Source: Candidatus Gastranaerophilales bacterium
GTDB taxonomy: Bacteria; Cyanobacteriota; Vampirovibrionia; Gastranaerophilales; Gastranaerophilaceae
Assembly (NCBI GenBank): GCA_017467305.1
Contig: JAFTSM010000068.1
Location: forward strand, 1 to 64,000
Reading direction: 5' to 3'
DNA: 64,000 nucleotides
Shown: positions 1 to 7,504 of the stretch, in pieces
Numbering within the stretch: position 1 is the stretch's first letter
How the letters are laid out: each line of letters starts with the position of its first letter
Notes under the pieces: generated by a model
What the model was told of the DNA's origin: nothing
The model's database searches: none
What the model saw: only the letters and a program-made list of their open reading frames with translations
Translations under genes and position numbers: made by a program

Positions 1-575
1 AAAGAGGAGTTTCTGTTGAAGCTGAACTTGGTAAATTAGCTGGTATCGAAGATGATGTTAACGTTGATGCAAAAGATGCTAAATATACTAACGTTCAAGA
101 AGCTGTTGAATTTGTAAAACAAACTGGTTGTGAATCTTTAGCTATTGCTTTTGGTACTTCTCACGGTGCTTACAAATTTGCTGTTGAAGCTAAATTATAC
201 TTCGACAGATTAAAAGAAATTAAAGATGCGTTAAAAGAAGCTGGTTTTGGTGACTACCCAATCGTTCTTCACGGTTCTTCTTCAGTTCCAGCTGAATTCG
301 TTGCTAAATGTAATGAATATGGTGGTAAATTACCAAACGCTCAAGGTGTTCCAGAAGATATGTTAAAATATGCTTCTCAACACGGTGTTGCGAAAATTAA
401 TATCGATACAGACTTAAGATTAGCAATGACTTCTACAATCAGAGAATTCTTTGTTGAGCACCCAGAAAAATTCGACCCACGTGAATATATGGGTCCAGGT
501 AGAACTGCTGTTAAAGAAATGGTTAAACACAAAATGGTTGACGTTCTTGGTACAGCTGGTCACGCTCAAGATTAA
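1..575 (+). CDS. fba: Class II fructose-bisphosphate aldolase, C-terminal part (cut by window start)
   Basis: The reading frame is open from base 3 and ends with TAA at 573-575, so only the last ~190 residues are present. The visible part has the class II aldolase signatures: ESLAIAFGTSHGAYKF (zinc and substrate region), a IVLHGSSSVP stretch, and VAKINIDTDLRLA, which holds the conserved Asn-Asp substrate-binding loop. The family cleaves and forms fructose 1,6-bisphosphate from two triose phosphates in glycolysis and gluconeogenesis with a divalent metal. The gene ends before a GC-rich repeat-like stretch and a strong terminator. The N-terminus, and so exact subfamily (FbaA or tagatose-type), cannot be judged here. 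Confidence 0.93.
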   Translation, partial: RGVSVEAELGKLAGIEDDVNVDAKDAKYTNVQEAVEFVKQTGCESLAIAFGTSHGAYKFAVEAKLYFDRLKEIKDALKEAGFGDYPIVLHGSSSVPAEFVAKCNEYGGKLPNAQGVPEDMLKYASQHGVAKINIDTDLRLAMTSTIREFFVEHPEKFDPREYMGPGRTAVKEMVKHKMVDVLGTAGHAQD

Positions 576-672
576 GCGAAATTCTGTACGAGTGTAACTC
601 GGTTTGCGAGTGCGAAGCGAACGACAACGATAGTGTAGTGAGTGACTGCAACGAGCGAAAAGAATTTCAAGA
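576..672. repeat. GC-rich repeat-like 3' element after the aldolase gene
   Basis: This stretch is near 50% GC in a ~30% GC background. It is bounded by an inverted pair, GAAATTCT at 578-585 and AGAATTTC at 661-668. Inside are an ACTCG/CGAGT hairpin (599-613) and recurring GCGAGTG, GCGAAGCGAAC and GAGTGACTGCAACGAGC words. It looks like a short interspersed or foldback element in the 3' UTR. No second copy was found in this window, so the repeat status is an inference. Confidence 0.4.
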
Positions 673-687
673 CAATAAATTTACAGA

Positions 688-719
688 AAAACCCCGATGA
701 CGTTGTTTATCGGGGTTTT
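688..719. terminator. Bidirectional intrinsic terminator
   Basis: AAAACCCCGAT at 688-698 pairs with ATCGGGGTTTT at 709-719 around a ten-base loop, with A and T runs on both sides. It lies between the convergent aldolase gene and the minus-strand orphan at 741-1067 and can serve both. Confidence 0.9.
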
Positions 720-740
720 TATTTATACTGAACAAATCTT

Positions 741-1067
741 TTATGCTACTGCATAAAATTTATTCGCAACATCTTTTCCATATTTATCTTGTGCATCTTC
801 TTGCGAATTTGTACCTAAAGGTTTATTAATATCAAGAGCAGATACATCAGCACCGAAGTTTTGAACTAATTGTTCTTCTGTAAGTGTTTTTTCATAAGTC
901 ACTTTACCATTTTGTGAAACAGTTACATAATAGGTACCATTACCATTAGGTTTAATATCTGTTTTTCTACCATCTACAGAAGGTGCATCTATATGATTTC
1001 CAGCATCAGTCTTGTAAATTGTGCCAGCTGGATTTGTTACATTACCAATCGTTCCTATCATTTCCAT
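741..1067 (-). CDS. Hypothetical small protein, 108 aa
   Basis: I do not recognise a family. The start at 1067 is supported by an AAGGAG sequence five bases upstream on the minus strand. The product is soluble, acidic to neutral, Gly/Asn/Asp-rich, with a β-rich middle (GTYYVTVSQNGKVTYEKTL) and no signal peptide or membrane segment. It ends at the shared terminator at 688-719. The 168 bases between its start and the next gene hold AT-rich DNA with promoter-like sequence for either strand. Codon use matches its neighbours, so it is likely a real lineage-specific gene. Confidence 0.7.
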   Translation of the reverse strand: MEMIGTIGNVTNPAGTIYKTDAGNHIDAPSVDGRKTDIKPNGNGTYYVTVSQNGKVTYEKTLTEEQLVQNFGADVSALDINKPLGTNSQEDAQDKYGKDVANKFYAVA

Positions 1068-1235
1068 AAAAACTCCTTACCAAAAATCTAACCTATTACC
1101 TTATATTCCTATAAAGTATTTTTATTTAGAAAAATTGTCTTATTTTTACAAAATTAAAAATAAAATAAAAGGATGACTTTTTTATAATTTACTTCTTGTA
1201 TAATTAATGTAATTAGAAAGAAGGTAGATAGTATT

Positions 1236-2312
1236 ATGCTTAAATATTTTAGAGGTTCATTTTTTGTAACCATAATAGGTTTAATTTGTGGTTATTTATG
1301 GGCAGAACATTCACATCCTGGAAGTGGATTTTTGGCTTTATTCATTGTAGTTTTCTTATCTATTTTAGAAGTTACATTATCATTTGATAATGCTGTTATT
1401 AATGCTATGAAACTAGAAAAGATGGATGACAAGTGGCGTCATAGATTTTTAACTTGGGGGATTGCAATTGCAGTATTTGGTATGAGATTTTTATTCCCAA
1501 TATTAGTTGTTGCAGCATTCTCCGGTTTAACTGTAATGGGTGTTGCAAAACTTGCATTGTATGATGTTGATAAGTATGCACATTATTTACATTTAGTACA
1601 TGCTCCATTAGTAACTTTTGGTGGTACATTTTTATTAATGATTTTCCTAACATACTTCTTTAATAATGAAAAAGAATGTCATTGGATTTGTTGCTTAGAA
1701 AAACCATTACAAAAAATGAATTGTATTAAATACATTGATGTTGTTATAGCACTTGTTGCTTTAATGGTGCTTCAAAACTTTATTCCAGAAGAACAAAAAG
1801 TAGCAGTTCTAATGGCAGGATTTACAGGTATTGTTCTTTATTTAGTAATTGATAGTATCAGTAATTTATTAGAAAGTATTGCAGAGAAAAAAGCTGCATT
1901 AATGGGTGGAACAGCAAAACTCGGTTTTATTGGTTTCTTATACTTAGAATTAATTGATGCTTCATTCTCATTAGATGGTGTTTTAGGTGCTTTTGCAATA
2001 AGCAAGGATATCATAATCATTTCTATTGGTTTAGCAATCGGTGCAATGTTTGTACGTTCACTAACAATATTTATGGTTGATATGAAAACATTAAAACAAT
2101 ATCTATACTTAGAACACGGTGCACACTGGGCAATTGGTTTCTTAGCAACAGTTATGTTTATAAGTACAAGAATGGAAATTCCAGAAGTTATTACTGGTGG
2201 TGCAGGTTTAGTTATCGTAGGTGCAGCATTTATAACTTCAATTATGCACAACAAAAAACAGTTGCAAGAAAAAGTAAAAGAAATTGTTGATTCTAAAACA
2301 GAGGAAGCTTAA
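1236..2312 (+). CDS. DUF475 / TerC-related integral membrane protein
   Basis: A 358-residue polytopic membrane protein with about nine hydrophobic helices. It matches the DUF475 family within the TerC/YkoY metal-transport superfamily. The diagnostic stretches are LEVTLSFDNAVINA near residues 44-57, FLTWGIAIAVFGMRFLFP near 72-89, FGGTFLLMIFLTYFF, and a second SFSLDGVLGAFAIS copy near residue 245. The two Asp/Asn-containing membrane motifs are what the superfamily uses for probable cation (often manganese) handling. The start is preceded by AAGGT. It meets the convergent small gene at 2309-2551 tail to tail with a four-base overlap. The substrate cannot be told from sequence. Confidence 0.88.
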   Translation: MLKYFRGSFFVTIIGLICGYLWAEHSHPGSGFLALFIVVFLSILEVTLSFDNAVINAMKLEKMDDKWRHRFLTWGIAIAVFGMRFLFPILVVAAFSGLTVMGVAKLALYDVDKYAHYLHLVHAPLVTFGGTFLLMIFLTYFFNNEKECHWICCLEKPLQKMNCIKYIDVVIALVALMVLQNFIPEEQKVAVLMAGFTGIVLYLVIDSISNLLESIAEKKAALMGGTAKLGFIGFLYLELIDASFSLDGVLGAFAISKDIIIISIGLAIGAMFVRSLTIFMVDMKTLKQYLYLEHGAHWAIGFLATVMFISTRMEIPEVITGGAGLVIVGAAFITSIMHNKKQLQEKVKEIVDSKTEEA

Positions 2313-2551
2313 ACGAACTCATCAAAAGTAAAAGAATCTTTTACTCTATATGCAAAATCTTTAATTTTATTTAATAGGTTATTTCCTTTACCATTAGGGA
2401 AGTAACCTATTTTTGAATGTTGTAAATATGCTTTATATCTACGTTGTTTTAATTGTTGCATAGGTTTTATTGTATTTTGTTTAACACTTTTCATTATTCT
2501 GTGTGCTGTAACATATTCTCTAGGTGTTTGTATTGGAAATCGAATACTCAT
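2309..2551 (-). CDS. Hypothetical small basic protein, 80 aa
   Basis: I do not recognise a family. The start at 2551 has AGAAGGT seven bases upstream on the minus strand, which supports translation. The product is Lys/Arg/Gln-rich and basic, without membrane segments. Its stop overlaps that of the DUF475 gene by four bases. The 14-base sequence upstream of its start (2555-2568) is an inverted copy of 1213-1226 upstream of the DUF475 gene; both cover the ribosome binding site. It could be a nucleic-acid-binding protein from its charge, but nothing specific shows this. Confidence 0.55.
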   Translation of the reverse strand: MSIRFPIQTPREYVTAHRIMKSVKQNTIKPMQQLKQRRYKAYLQHSKIGYFPNGKGNNLLNKIKDFAYRVKDSFTFDEFV

Positions 2552-2663
2552 TTTTACCTTCTTTCTAACTATTGAAAACGTGTAAAAAATATTTTTGCTT
2601 TCCTATTATTTTAATTGTAAAATATAGCTATGGTTATATTAGATAGTTATAAGGAGAGGTATC

Positions 2664-3461
2664 ATGAAACTAATGGAAGGTAAAAGAGGCGTTATTTTTG
2701 GCGTTTCTAACACACATGGTATTGCATACGGTATTGCAAAACAATTATATGATGCTGGTGCGGAAATTGCTTTCACATACGCTGGCGAAGTTATGGAAAA
2801 ACGTGTTCGTCCTATCGCTGAAGGTATGAATGCAAAAGTTATTATGTCTTGTGATGTAACAAAAGAAGATGAAGTAAAAGCTGTATTTACTGAATTAGAA
2901 AAAGTTTATGGCAAAATTGACTTTGTAGTTCACGCAGTTGCTTTTGCTCAAAGAGAAGACTTAATGGGTGAATTTATTAATACTTCTAAAGAAGGCTGGG
3001 ATATTGCAATGGGTGTAAGTTCATACTCTTTAGTATCTCTAGCTAGAAACGCAAAACCTATTATGAACGAAGGTGGTTCAATCCTAGCTTTAACATATTT
3101 AGGTGGCGAAAAAGTTGTAGCTAATTACAATGTAATGGGTGTTGCTAAAGCTGCTCTTGAATCTTCTGCTAGATATTTAGCTGAAAACTTAGGAAAACAT
3201 GGTATCAGAGTTAACTGTATTTCTGCTGGTGCAGTTAAAACTCTTGCAGCTTCTGGTATCGGTGGCTTTGGTAAAATGTTAAAAGCTGCTGTTGCTAAAG
3301 CACCATTAAAGAGAAATGTTACTCTTGAAGATGTTGGTAAAACAGGTTTATATTTATTATCAGATTTATCTTCTGGTGTAACTGGTGAAATTATCCACGT
3401 AGACTGTGGTTGCCACTGTGTATACGCTTCTGAAGAAGAAATGGATTTATTAACCAGATAG
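2664..3461 (+). CDS. fabI: Enoyl-[acyl-carrier-protein] reductase (NADH)
   Basis: FabI reduces trans-2-enoyl-ACP in the last step of each fatty acid elongation round. The 265-residue protein has the short-chain dehydrogenase fold with the FabI-type nucleotide loop (GVSNTHGIAYGIA, residues ~13-25). Its active site has the FabI spacing Tyr-x6-Tyr-x6-Lys within TYLGGEKVVANYNVMGVAK (residues ~147-165). Length and C-terminal region, including the GEIIHVDCG stretch, are typical. AAGGAG lies eight bases before the ATG. The gene stands alone and ends at the terminator at 3481-3506. FabI is the target of triclosan-type inhibitors. Confidence 0.96.
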   Translation: MKLMEGKRGVIFGVSNTHGIAYGIAKQLYDAGAEIAFTYAGEVMEKRVRPIAEGMNAKVIMSCDVTKEDEVKAVFTELEKVYGKIDFVVHAVAFAQREDLMGEFINTSKEGWDIAMGVSSYSLVSLARNAKPIMNEGGSILALTYLGGEKVVANYNVMGVAKAALESSARYLAENLGKHGIRVNCISAGAVKTLAASGIGGFGKMLKAAVAKAPLKRNVTLEDVGKTGLYLLSDLSSGVTGEIIHVDCGCHCVYASEEEMDLLTR

Positions 3462-3480
3462 TTAATTAACAAAGAATAAA

Positions 3481-3506
3481 AAAGGAGAGTTTAAATACTC
3501 TCCTTT
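3481..3506. terminator. Bidirectional intrinsic terminator between fabI and tgt
   Basis: AAAGGAGAGT at 3481-3490 pairs perfectly with ACTCTCCTTT at 3497-3506 around a six-base loop, with A and T runs outside. It sits in the 47-base gap between two convergent genes. Confidence 0.92.
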
Positions 3507-3508
3507 TT

Positions 3509-4621
3509 TTATACTTTACCAACAAATTGATTATAAAATTCTTCAAATCTATCTTCTAGTATACTATCTCTCATATCGTGGATAAATTTGATTAAAAATC
3601 TTGTATTATGAATTGATAAAAGCATTTGTGCGTTAGCTTCACCCATTCTATAAAGGTGTCTTATATATGCTTTAGAGTGGTTTTGACAAGCATAACAATC
3701 ACATTTTTCATCTAGTGGTGAGTTATCTCTTTCAAATTGTTTATTTTTAATATTTTTCTTTCCTTCATAAGTAAAGAAAGAACCGTGACGTGCGTTTCTA
3801 GTTGGTAATACACAATCGAACATATCTACACCACGCTTTACACCTTCTAACAAATCTATTGGAGTACCAACCCCCATTAAATAGCGAGGTTTTAAACGTG
3901 GTAATAATGGTGCTGTTAACTCAACTAAATGATTTTTAATATCTGTAGGTTCACCAACACTAACACCACCAATTGCATAACCAACAGCATCATAATCAGA
4001 TACTACTTTTGCACATTCTCTTCTTAAATCATCAAAGAAAGCACCTTGACAAATTGGGAATAACGCTTGGTCTTCTCTTGTATGAGCTTTAAAACATCTT
4101 TCAAGCCAGCGGTGAGTTCGTTCCATTGCTTTAACAGCTTCATCATAGTTGCAAGGATATGGTGCGCATTGGTCAAAAGCCATCGCGATATCTGGACCTA
4201 AAGCTTGTTGGATTTCCATAGAAATTTCTGGATTAATATAGTATGAATCACCAGTTTTAGGGTCTTTGAATTTAACACCGTCTTCCGTAATGTTATTCAA
4301 ATGAGCCAAACTAAATACTTGAAAACCACCAGAGTCTGTCAAAATTGGCTTATCCCAATTCATCCATTTGTGAAGTCCACCAAATTCTTCTATCAATTTG
4401 TGTCCTGGTCTTAAAAACAAGTGAAATGAATTTGAAAGTATTATTTGGGCTTTTGTTTCTTCTAAATGATGTTTCGTTAGCATCTTTACAGCAGAGTGAG
4501 TACCAACTGGCATGAAGATAGGGGTTTCTATATCACCGTGTGGTGTATGAAAAATACCTGCTCTTGCACCAGTTTTTTTATCTTCTTTTAAAAGCTCAAA
4601 TGAAAAATACTTATTAGCCAT
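3509..4621 (-). CDS. tgt: tRNA-guanine transglycosylase
   Basis: Tgt exchanges guanine 34 for preQ1 in tRNAs with GUN anticodons on the way to queuosine. The 370-residue protein has the expected motifs. [11 protein letters not shown] (~residue 95) carries the substrate Asp, and [12 protein letters not shown] (~266-277) carries the nucleophile Asp and the tRNA loop. The C-terminal zinc site is Cys-x-Cys-x2-Cys (CDCYAC) with a later His. It overlaps the upstream ndk gene by eight bases, so the two are co-transcribed. The partner queA lies elsewhere in the window (31988-33025). Confidence 0.97.
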   Translation of the reverse strand: MANKYFSFELLKEDKKTGARAGIFHTPHGDIETPIFMPVGTHSAVKMLTKHHLEETKAQIILSNSFHLFLRPGHKLIEEFGGLHKWMNWDKPILTDSGGFQVFSLAHLNNITEDGVKFKDPKTGDSYYINPEISMEIQQALGPDIAMAFDQCAPYPCNYDEAVKAMERTHRWLERCFKAHTREDQALFPICQGAFFDDLRRECAKVVSDYDAVGYAIGGVSVGEPTDIKNHLVELTAPLLPRLKPRYLMGVGTPIDLLEGVKRGVDMFDCVLPTRNARHGSFFTYEGKKNIKNKQFERDNSPLDEKCDCYACQNHSKAYIRHLYRMGEANAQMLLSIHNTRFLIKFIHDMRDSILEDRFEEFYNQFVGKV

Positions 4622-5072
4622 TTTTCATTATCATTTCTAACATTGTTGTCCAGTTTGGGCAAAGTTCTTCTTCTTTAAAATAGATAGCAATCTCACGTTC
4701 TGCACTAGCAACACAGTCTGAACCATGAATAATGTTGTATTCTTTAGTAATTGCGTATTCAAAACGAATTGTACCTGCTTCAGCTTCTTCTGGTTTTGTT
4801 GACCCCATCATTCTTCTAGATTCAGCAATTACATTTTCACCTTCAATAACCATTGCAACAATTGGTCCAGAAGTAATGTAGCTTATCAAACGTGGATAAA
4901 ATGGCTTACCCTTATGTTCTTCATAGTGTTTTTCTGCCATTTCTAATGTAGGTAAAAGGAGTTTTAAACCAATAATTTTGTAGCCTTTTTCTTCAAATCT
5001 TGAAATAATCTTACCAATAAGATTTCTTTTAACTCCGTCAGGCTTAACCGCTATAAATGTTCTTTCCGCCAT
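4614..5072 (-). CDS. ndk: Nucleoside diphosphate kinase
   Basis: Ndk moves the γ-phosphate between nucleoside di- and triphosphates through a phospho-histidine. The 152-residue product has the family start [12 protein letters not shown] and the active-site stretch [15 protein letters not shown] (His ~ residue 117). The start has AAGGGAGA about eight bases upstream. It is the first gene of the ndk-tgt pair. Confidence 0.97.
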   Translation of the reverse strand: MAERTFIAVKPDGVKRNLIGKIISRFEEKGYKIIGLKLLLPTLEMAEKHYEEHKGKPFYPRLISYITSGPIVAMVIEGENVIAESRRMMGSTKPEEAEAGTIRFEYAITKEYNIIHGSDCVASAEREIAIYFKEEELCPNWTTMLEMIMKNG

Positions 5073-5146
5073 AGTGTATCTCCCTTAACCTATTCTTACC
5101 CATTAGAACACAAATTTGCTTTTTTTTCAATGTTTTAGAGTTATTA

Positions 5147-5155
5147 TGCTATAAT
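5147..5155 (+). promoter_or_regulatory. Extended -10 promoter for the TPR-carbamoyltransferase operon
   Basis: TGCTATAAT is a perfect TGn-TATAAT extended -10 box, 20 bases before the start codon at 5176. No good -35 box is visible, as expected for an extended -10 promoter. It would drive the genes from 5176 to 9337, which have gaps of 1 to 8 bases. Confidence 0.6.
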
Positions 5156-5175
5156 TTATACAGCTAAGGTAGGTA

Positions 5176-6954
5176 ATGCAAATGAACAAAGAAGCTGTAA
5201 CTCAATTAATAAGCAAAAAGGAATACTTTCAAGCAAAATCGCTGATTAAAGAACTTTTAAAATCAGACAGTGAAAATATAGAATTACAAAAATTGCAAGG
5301 ATTATGTAATATAAACCTTGGTTATTGGGATGAAGCATTTGAAAATTTTTCGAAGTTAGTAGAAATTGATAATGAAGATGCTTTATCTTTGTATTATCTA
5401 TCAACAATTTATATTGAAAAAAATGATTTAGAAAATGCAGAAAAAACACTTACTAAAGTTATTGAGTTGCGTGAGAACTATTTAGATGCCTACAAAAGTT
5501 TGGCAGTTGTTTATATGAAACAAGGAAAACACAACAAAGTATTTTCTTTAGAAGAAAAATTAACAACACTAGGGGAAGAAGATTCTCAAGTTTTTGATAT
5601 ATTAGCTGCGGCATATTTAGATAGAAAAAGACCAGATTTAGCTATTCTTCAAATTAAAAAAGCACTTGAAATAGAACCCAATAATCCCAAGCTACATAAC
5701 AAACTGGGGTTAACCTTATTTTCTTTGGGCAATATGCAAGAAGCAGTAGAAGAATTTAAGAAAGCTCTTTCTATAGAAGATAAAGTTCCTTCTGTTTTAT
5801 ATAATTTAGGTTTAGCATATTTTGCAAAAGAAGAATTTTTAGAATCATACAATTCACTAAAAGAATCATATGAAATTGAAGAAAGAGAACAAACTTTAAC
5901 TGCATTAGCTCTTTCTGCATTAAAAGCTAAGCAGAATGAAGATGCTGTTGTGTTTTATAATAAACTACTTGAACTTTATCCAGATAAAGAAAACTTTAAA
6001 TACAATCTCGCTTGTGCTTATGACGGTTGTAATGAGTTAGAAAAAGCTTCACAAATAATAGAAAAATTATTAACTTTTAACTTAAACTCTGCACAATTAA
6101 AATTGCATTTAGCTTCACTATATTCAAGAAATAATAAAATTGAAGCTGCAAAGATATTATATTCAGAATTAATAAAATCTGGAGTTGTAAACGAAAATAT
6201 ACTTTATGAATATGGCGTTTTATGTGCGAAATCAGATGAAACAGATAAAGCTGAAGACGTATTCAAAAAAATAATTAGTTCTAATCCTAATTATGCACTT
6301 GCTTATAAAGATTTAGCAATTATATATTTATCAAGAAAATTCTTTGATAGAGCGCTTGAAAATTTTAAAAAAGCATATAAGTTAGCTCCAAACAATATTA
6401 ATATAATTTTTGAATATGCAACATACTTCCACTTAATGGAAGATTTTGAAGAGTCAAAGAAAATGTATTTAAAACTATTAAAAATGAATAATATTCCAAC
6501 ATATATGCTTGTAAATGTTGCAATAAACTACATAACAATGAATATGTTGGATAAAGCAAAAGAAATTCTTTTGCAAGCATTTAAACAAACTCCGCAAGAT
6601 ACTGAAGTTTTATTTCAACTTGCTAAAATATATTTTAGTGAAGGGAAATATGAAAATTCAAAACAATTATTAGAAGATGCCTATGCTATTGCCCCAAATA
6701 CAGAAATAGCAAATTTATTAGCAAGAACAAGTATTGAAACTGGCGACTATAATCAAGCATATGCTTTGTACAATATAATTAATCTTGCAATCCCAAACAA
6801 TCTTTCTGTTTTGATGGGAATGGCAACCTGTAAATACAAGCAAAAAGATTATAATTTAGCAAAAGAACATATTGAAACAATATTAAAAATTTTACCAGAA
6901 CACGAAGAAGCGGTAGAATTATTAAACAAAATAGAAAAAGAGGAACAAAAATAA
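5176..6954 (+). CDS. Tetratricopeptide-repeat protein, 592 aa
   Basis: The whole protein is built of about 15 tandem 34-residue TPR units with the usual Trp/Leu/Gly/Tyr/Ala/Pro pattern. Examples are the units around AILQIKKALEIEPNNPKLHNKL (shown here shortened to its core LEIEPNNPKLHNKL) and NFKKAYKLAPNNINI. There is no signal peptide or catalytic domain, so it should be a cytoplasmic scaffold. The start has two close ATG codons (5176 and 5182) after AAGGTAGG. It is the first gene of an operon with DUF5989, SxtJ and a carbamoyltransferase, which suggests it organises a glycan- or metabolite-modifying complex. Its partner is unknown. Confidence 0.85.
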   Translation: MQMNKEAVTQLISKKEYFQAKSLIKELLKSDSENIELQKLQGLCNINLGYWDEAFENFSKLVEIDNEDALSLYYLSTIYIEKNDLENAEKTLTKVIELRENYLDAYKSLAVVYMKQGKHNKVFSLEEKLTTLGEEDSQVFDILAAAYLDRKRPDLAILQIKKALEIEPNNPKLHNKLGLTLFSLGNMQEAVEEFKKALSIEDKVPSVLYNLGLAYFAKEEFLESYNSLKESYEIEEREQTLTALALSALKAKQNEDAVVFYNKLLELYPDKENFKYNLACAYDGCNELEKASQIIEKLLTFNLNSAQLKLHLASLYSRNNKIEAAKILYSELIKSGVVNENILYEYGVLCAKSDETDKAEDVFKKIISSNPNYALAYKDLAIIYLSRKFFDRALENFKKAYKLAPNNINIIFEYATYFHLMEDFEESKKMYLKLLKMNNIPTYMLVNVAINYITMNMLDKAKEILLQAFKQTPQDTEVLFQLAKIYFSEGKYENSKQLLEDAYAIAPNTEIANLLARTSIETGDYNQAYALYNIINLAIPNNLSVLMGMATCKYKQKDYNLAKEHIETILKILPEHEEAVELLNKIEKEEQK

Positions 6955-6955
6955 T

Positions 6956-7111
6956 ATGAAAAGAAAAAATTTTTTGGTAGAAATGTTTAAGTTCTTATGG
7001 AAACAAAAAGCATATTGGATTGTTCCAGTAATTCTATTTTTAATTCTTTTGATATTCTTGATTGCTGTTGGTACATCACCTGTATCACCGTTTATCTATA
7101 CAATAATTTAG
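6956..7111 (+). CDS. DUF5989 family small membrane protein, 51 aa
   Basis: The frame is a short ORF reading MKRKNFLVEMFKFLWKQK, then one hydrophobic helix, and ending SPFIYTII. This matches the DUF5989 family: a ~50-residue single-span protein with the pattern FKFLW..K.YW.IP and a C-terminal AxxPFIYTLF-like end. Such genes are typically found beside sxtJ and a carbamoyltransferase, exactly as here. It starts one base after the TPR gene stop and ends eight bases before sxtJ. Function is unknown; a membrane anchor or partner for the carbamoyltransferase is a guess from context. Confidence 0.85.
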   Translation: MKRKNFLVEMFKFLWKQKAYWIVPVILFLILLIFLIAVGTSPVSPFIYTII

Positions 7112-7119
7112 GATGAAAT

Positions 7120-7497
7120 ATGAAAATAAATGAGCTTACAAAATTTGCAATAACATTAGGGCTATTGCCTTGGATACCTGCGTTTCTTTTGAATAAACAC
7201 GGACACCAAGATATGGCAATATATGTATTAGCAATATTTTTAACACTATCCTTGATTTGTTTTATTTCTAAAAAATTTGCACATTGGTTTAAATCAACAT
7301 TAACAAAAATTGGCAATTTTTTAGGTAAATATATTGCAATTATTGTTCTTGCAATTGGATACATTATTGCGGTTGTTCCAACTGGTTTACTTATGAAAAT
7401 AGTTAAACGTGATAGATTAAGATTAAAAAAACCAAATTTGGAAACATATTGGGTTGATTACGAAAATAAAAACATAGATTACGAATTTCAGTTTTAG
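7120..7497 (+). CDS. SxtJ family membrane protein
   Basis: A 125-residue protein with three or four hydrophobic helices and a cytoplasmic tail ending in KIVKRDRLRLKKPNLETYWVD. That tail, a basic loop then a Tyr-Trp, is the hallmark of the SxtJ family, first named in the saxitoxin cluster. Family members almost always adjoin a carbamoyltransferase. Molecular function is unknown. The gap to the carbamoyltransferase is seven bases, so expression is coupled. Confidence 0.85.
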   Translation: MKINELTKFAITLGLLPWIPAFLLNKHGHQDMAIYVLAIFLTLSLICFISKKFAHWFKSTLTKIGNFLGKYIAIIVLAIGYIIAVVPTGLLMKIVKRDRLRLKKPNLETYWVDYENKNIDYEFQF

Positions 7498-7504
7498 GTG
7501 AGAA

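Noticed and set aside
578..668. Possible tRNA or structured RNA gene in the GC-rich block
   Set aside because: No acceptor stem, anticodon arm or GTTCGANTC-type T loop can be built; kept only as a repeat-like element.
1405..1653. Minus-strand ORF of 82 codons inside the DUF475 gene
   Set aside because: It lacks a ribosome binding site and its composition is that of a reversed membrane-protein gene; a shadow.
1213..2568. Inverted 14-base repeat flanking the DUF475 gene as a mobile-element boundary
   Set aside because: Both copies cover ribosome binding sites (AAGAAGGT), there is no target duplication or transposase, and convergence on a common leader sequence explains them.
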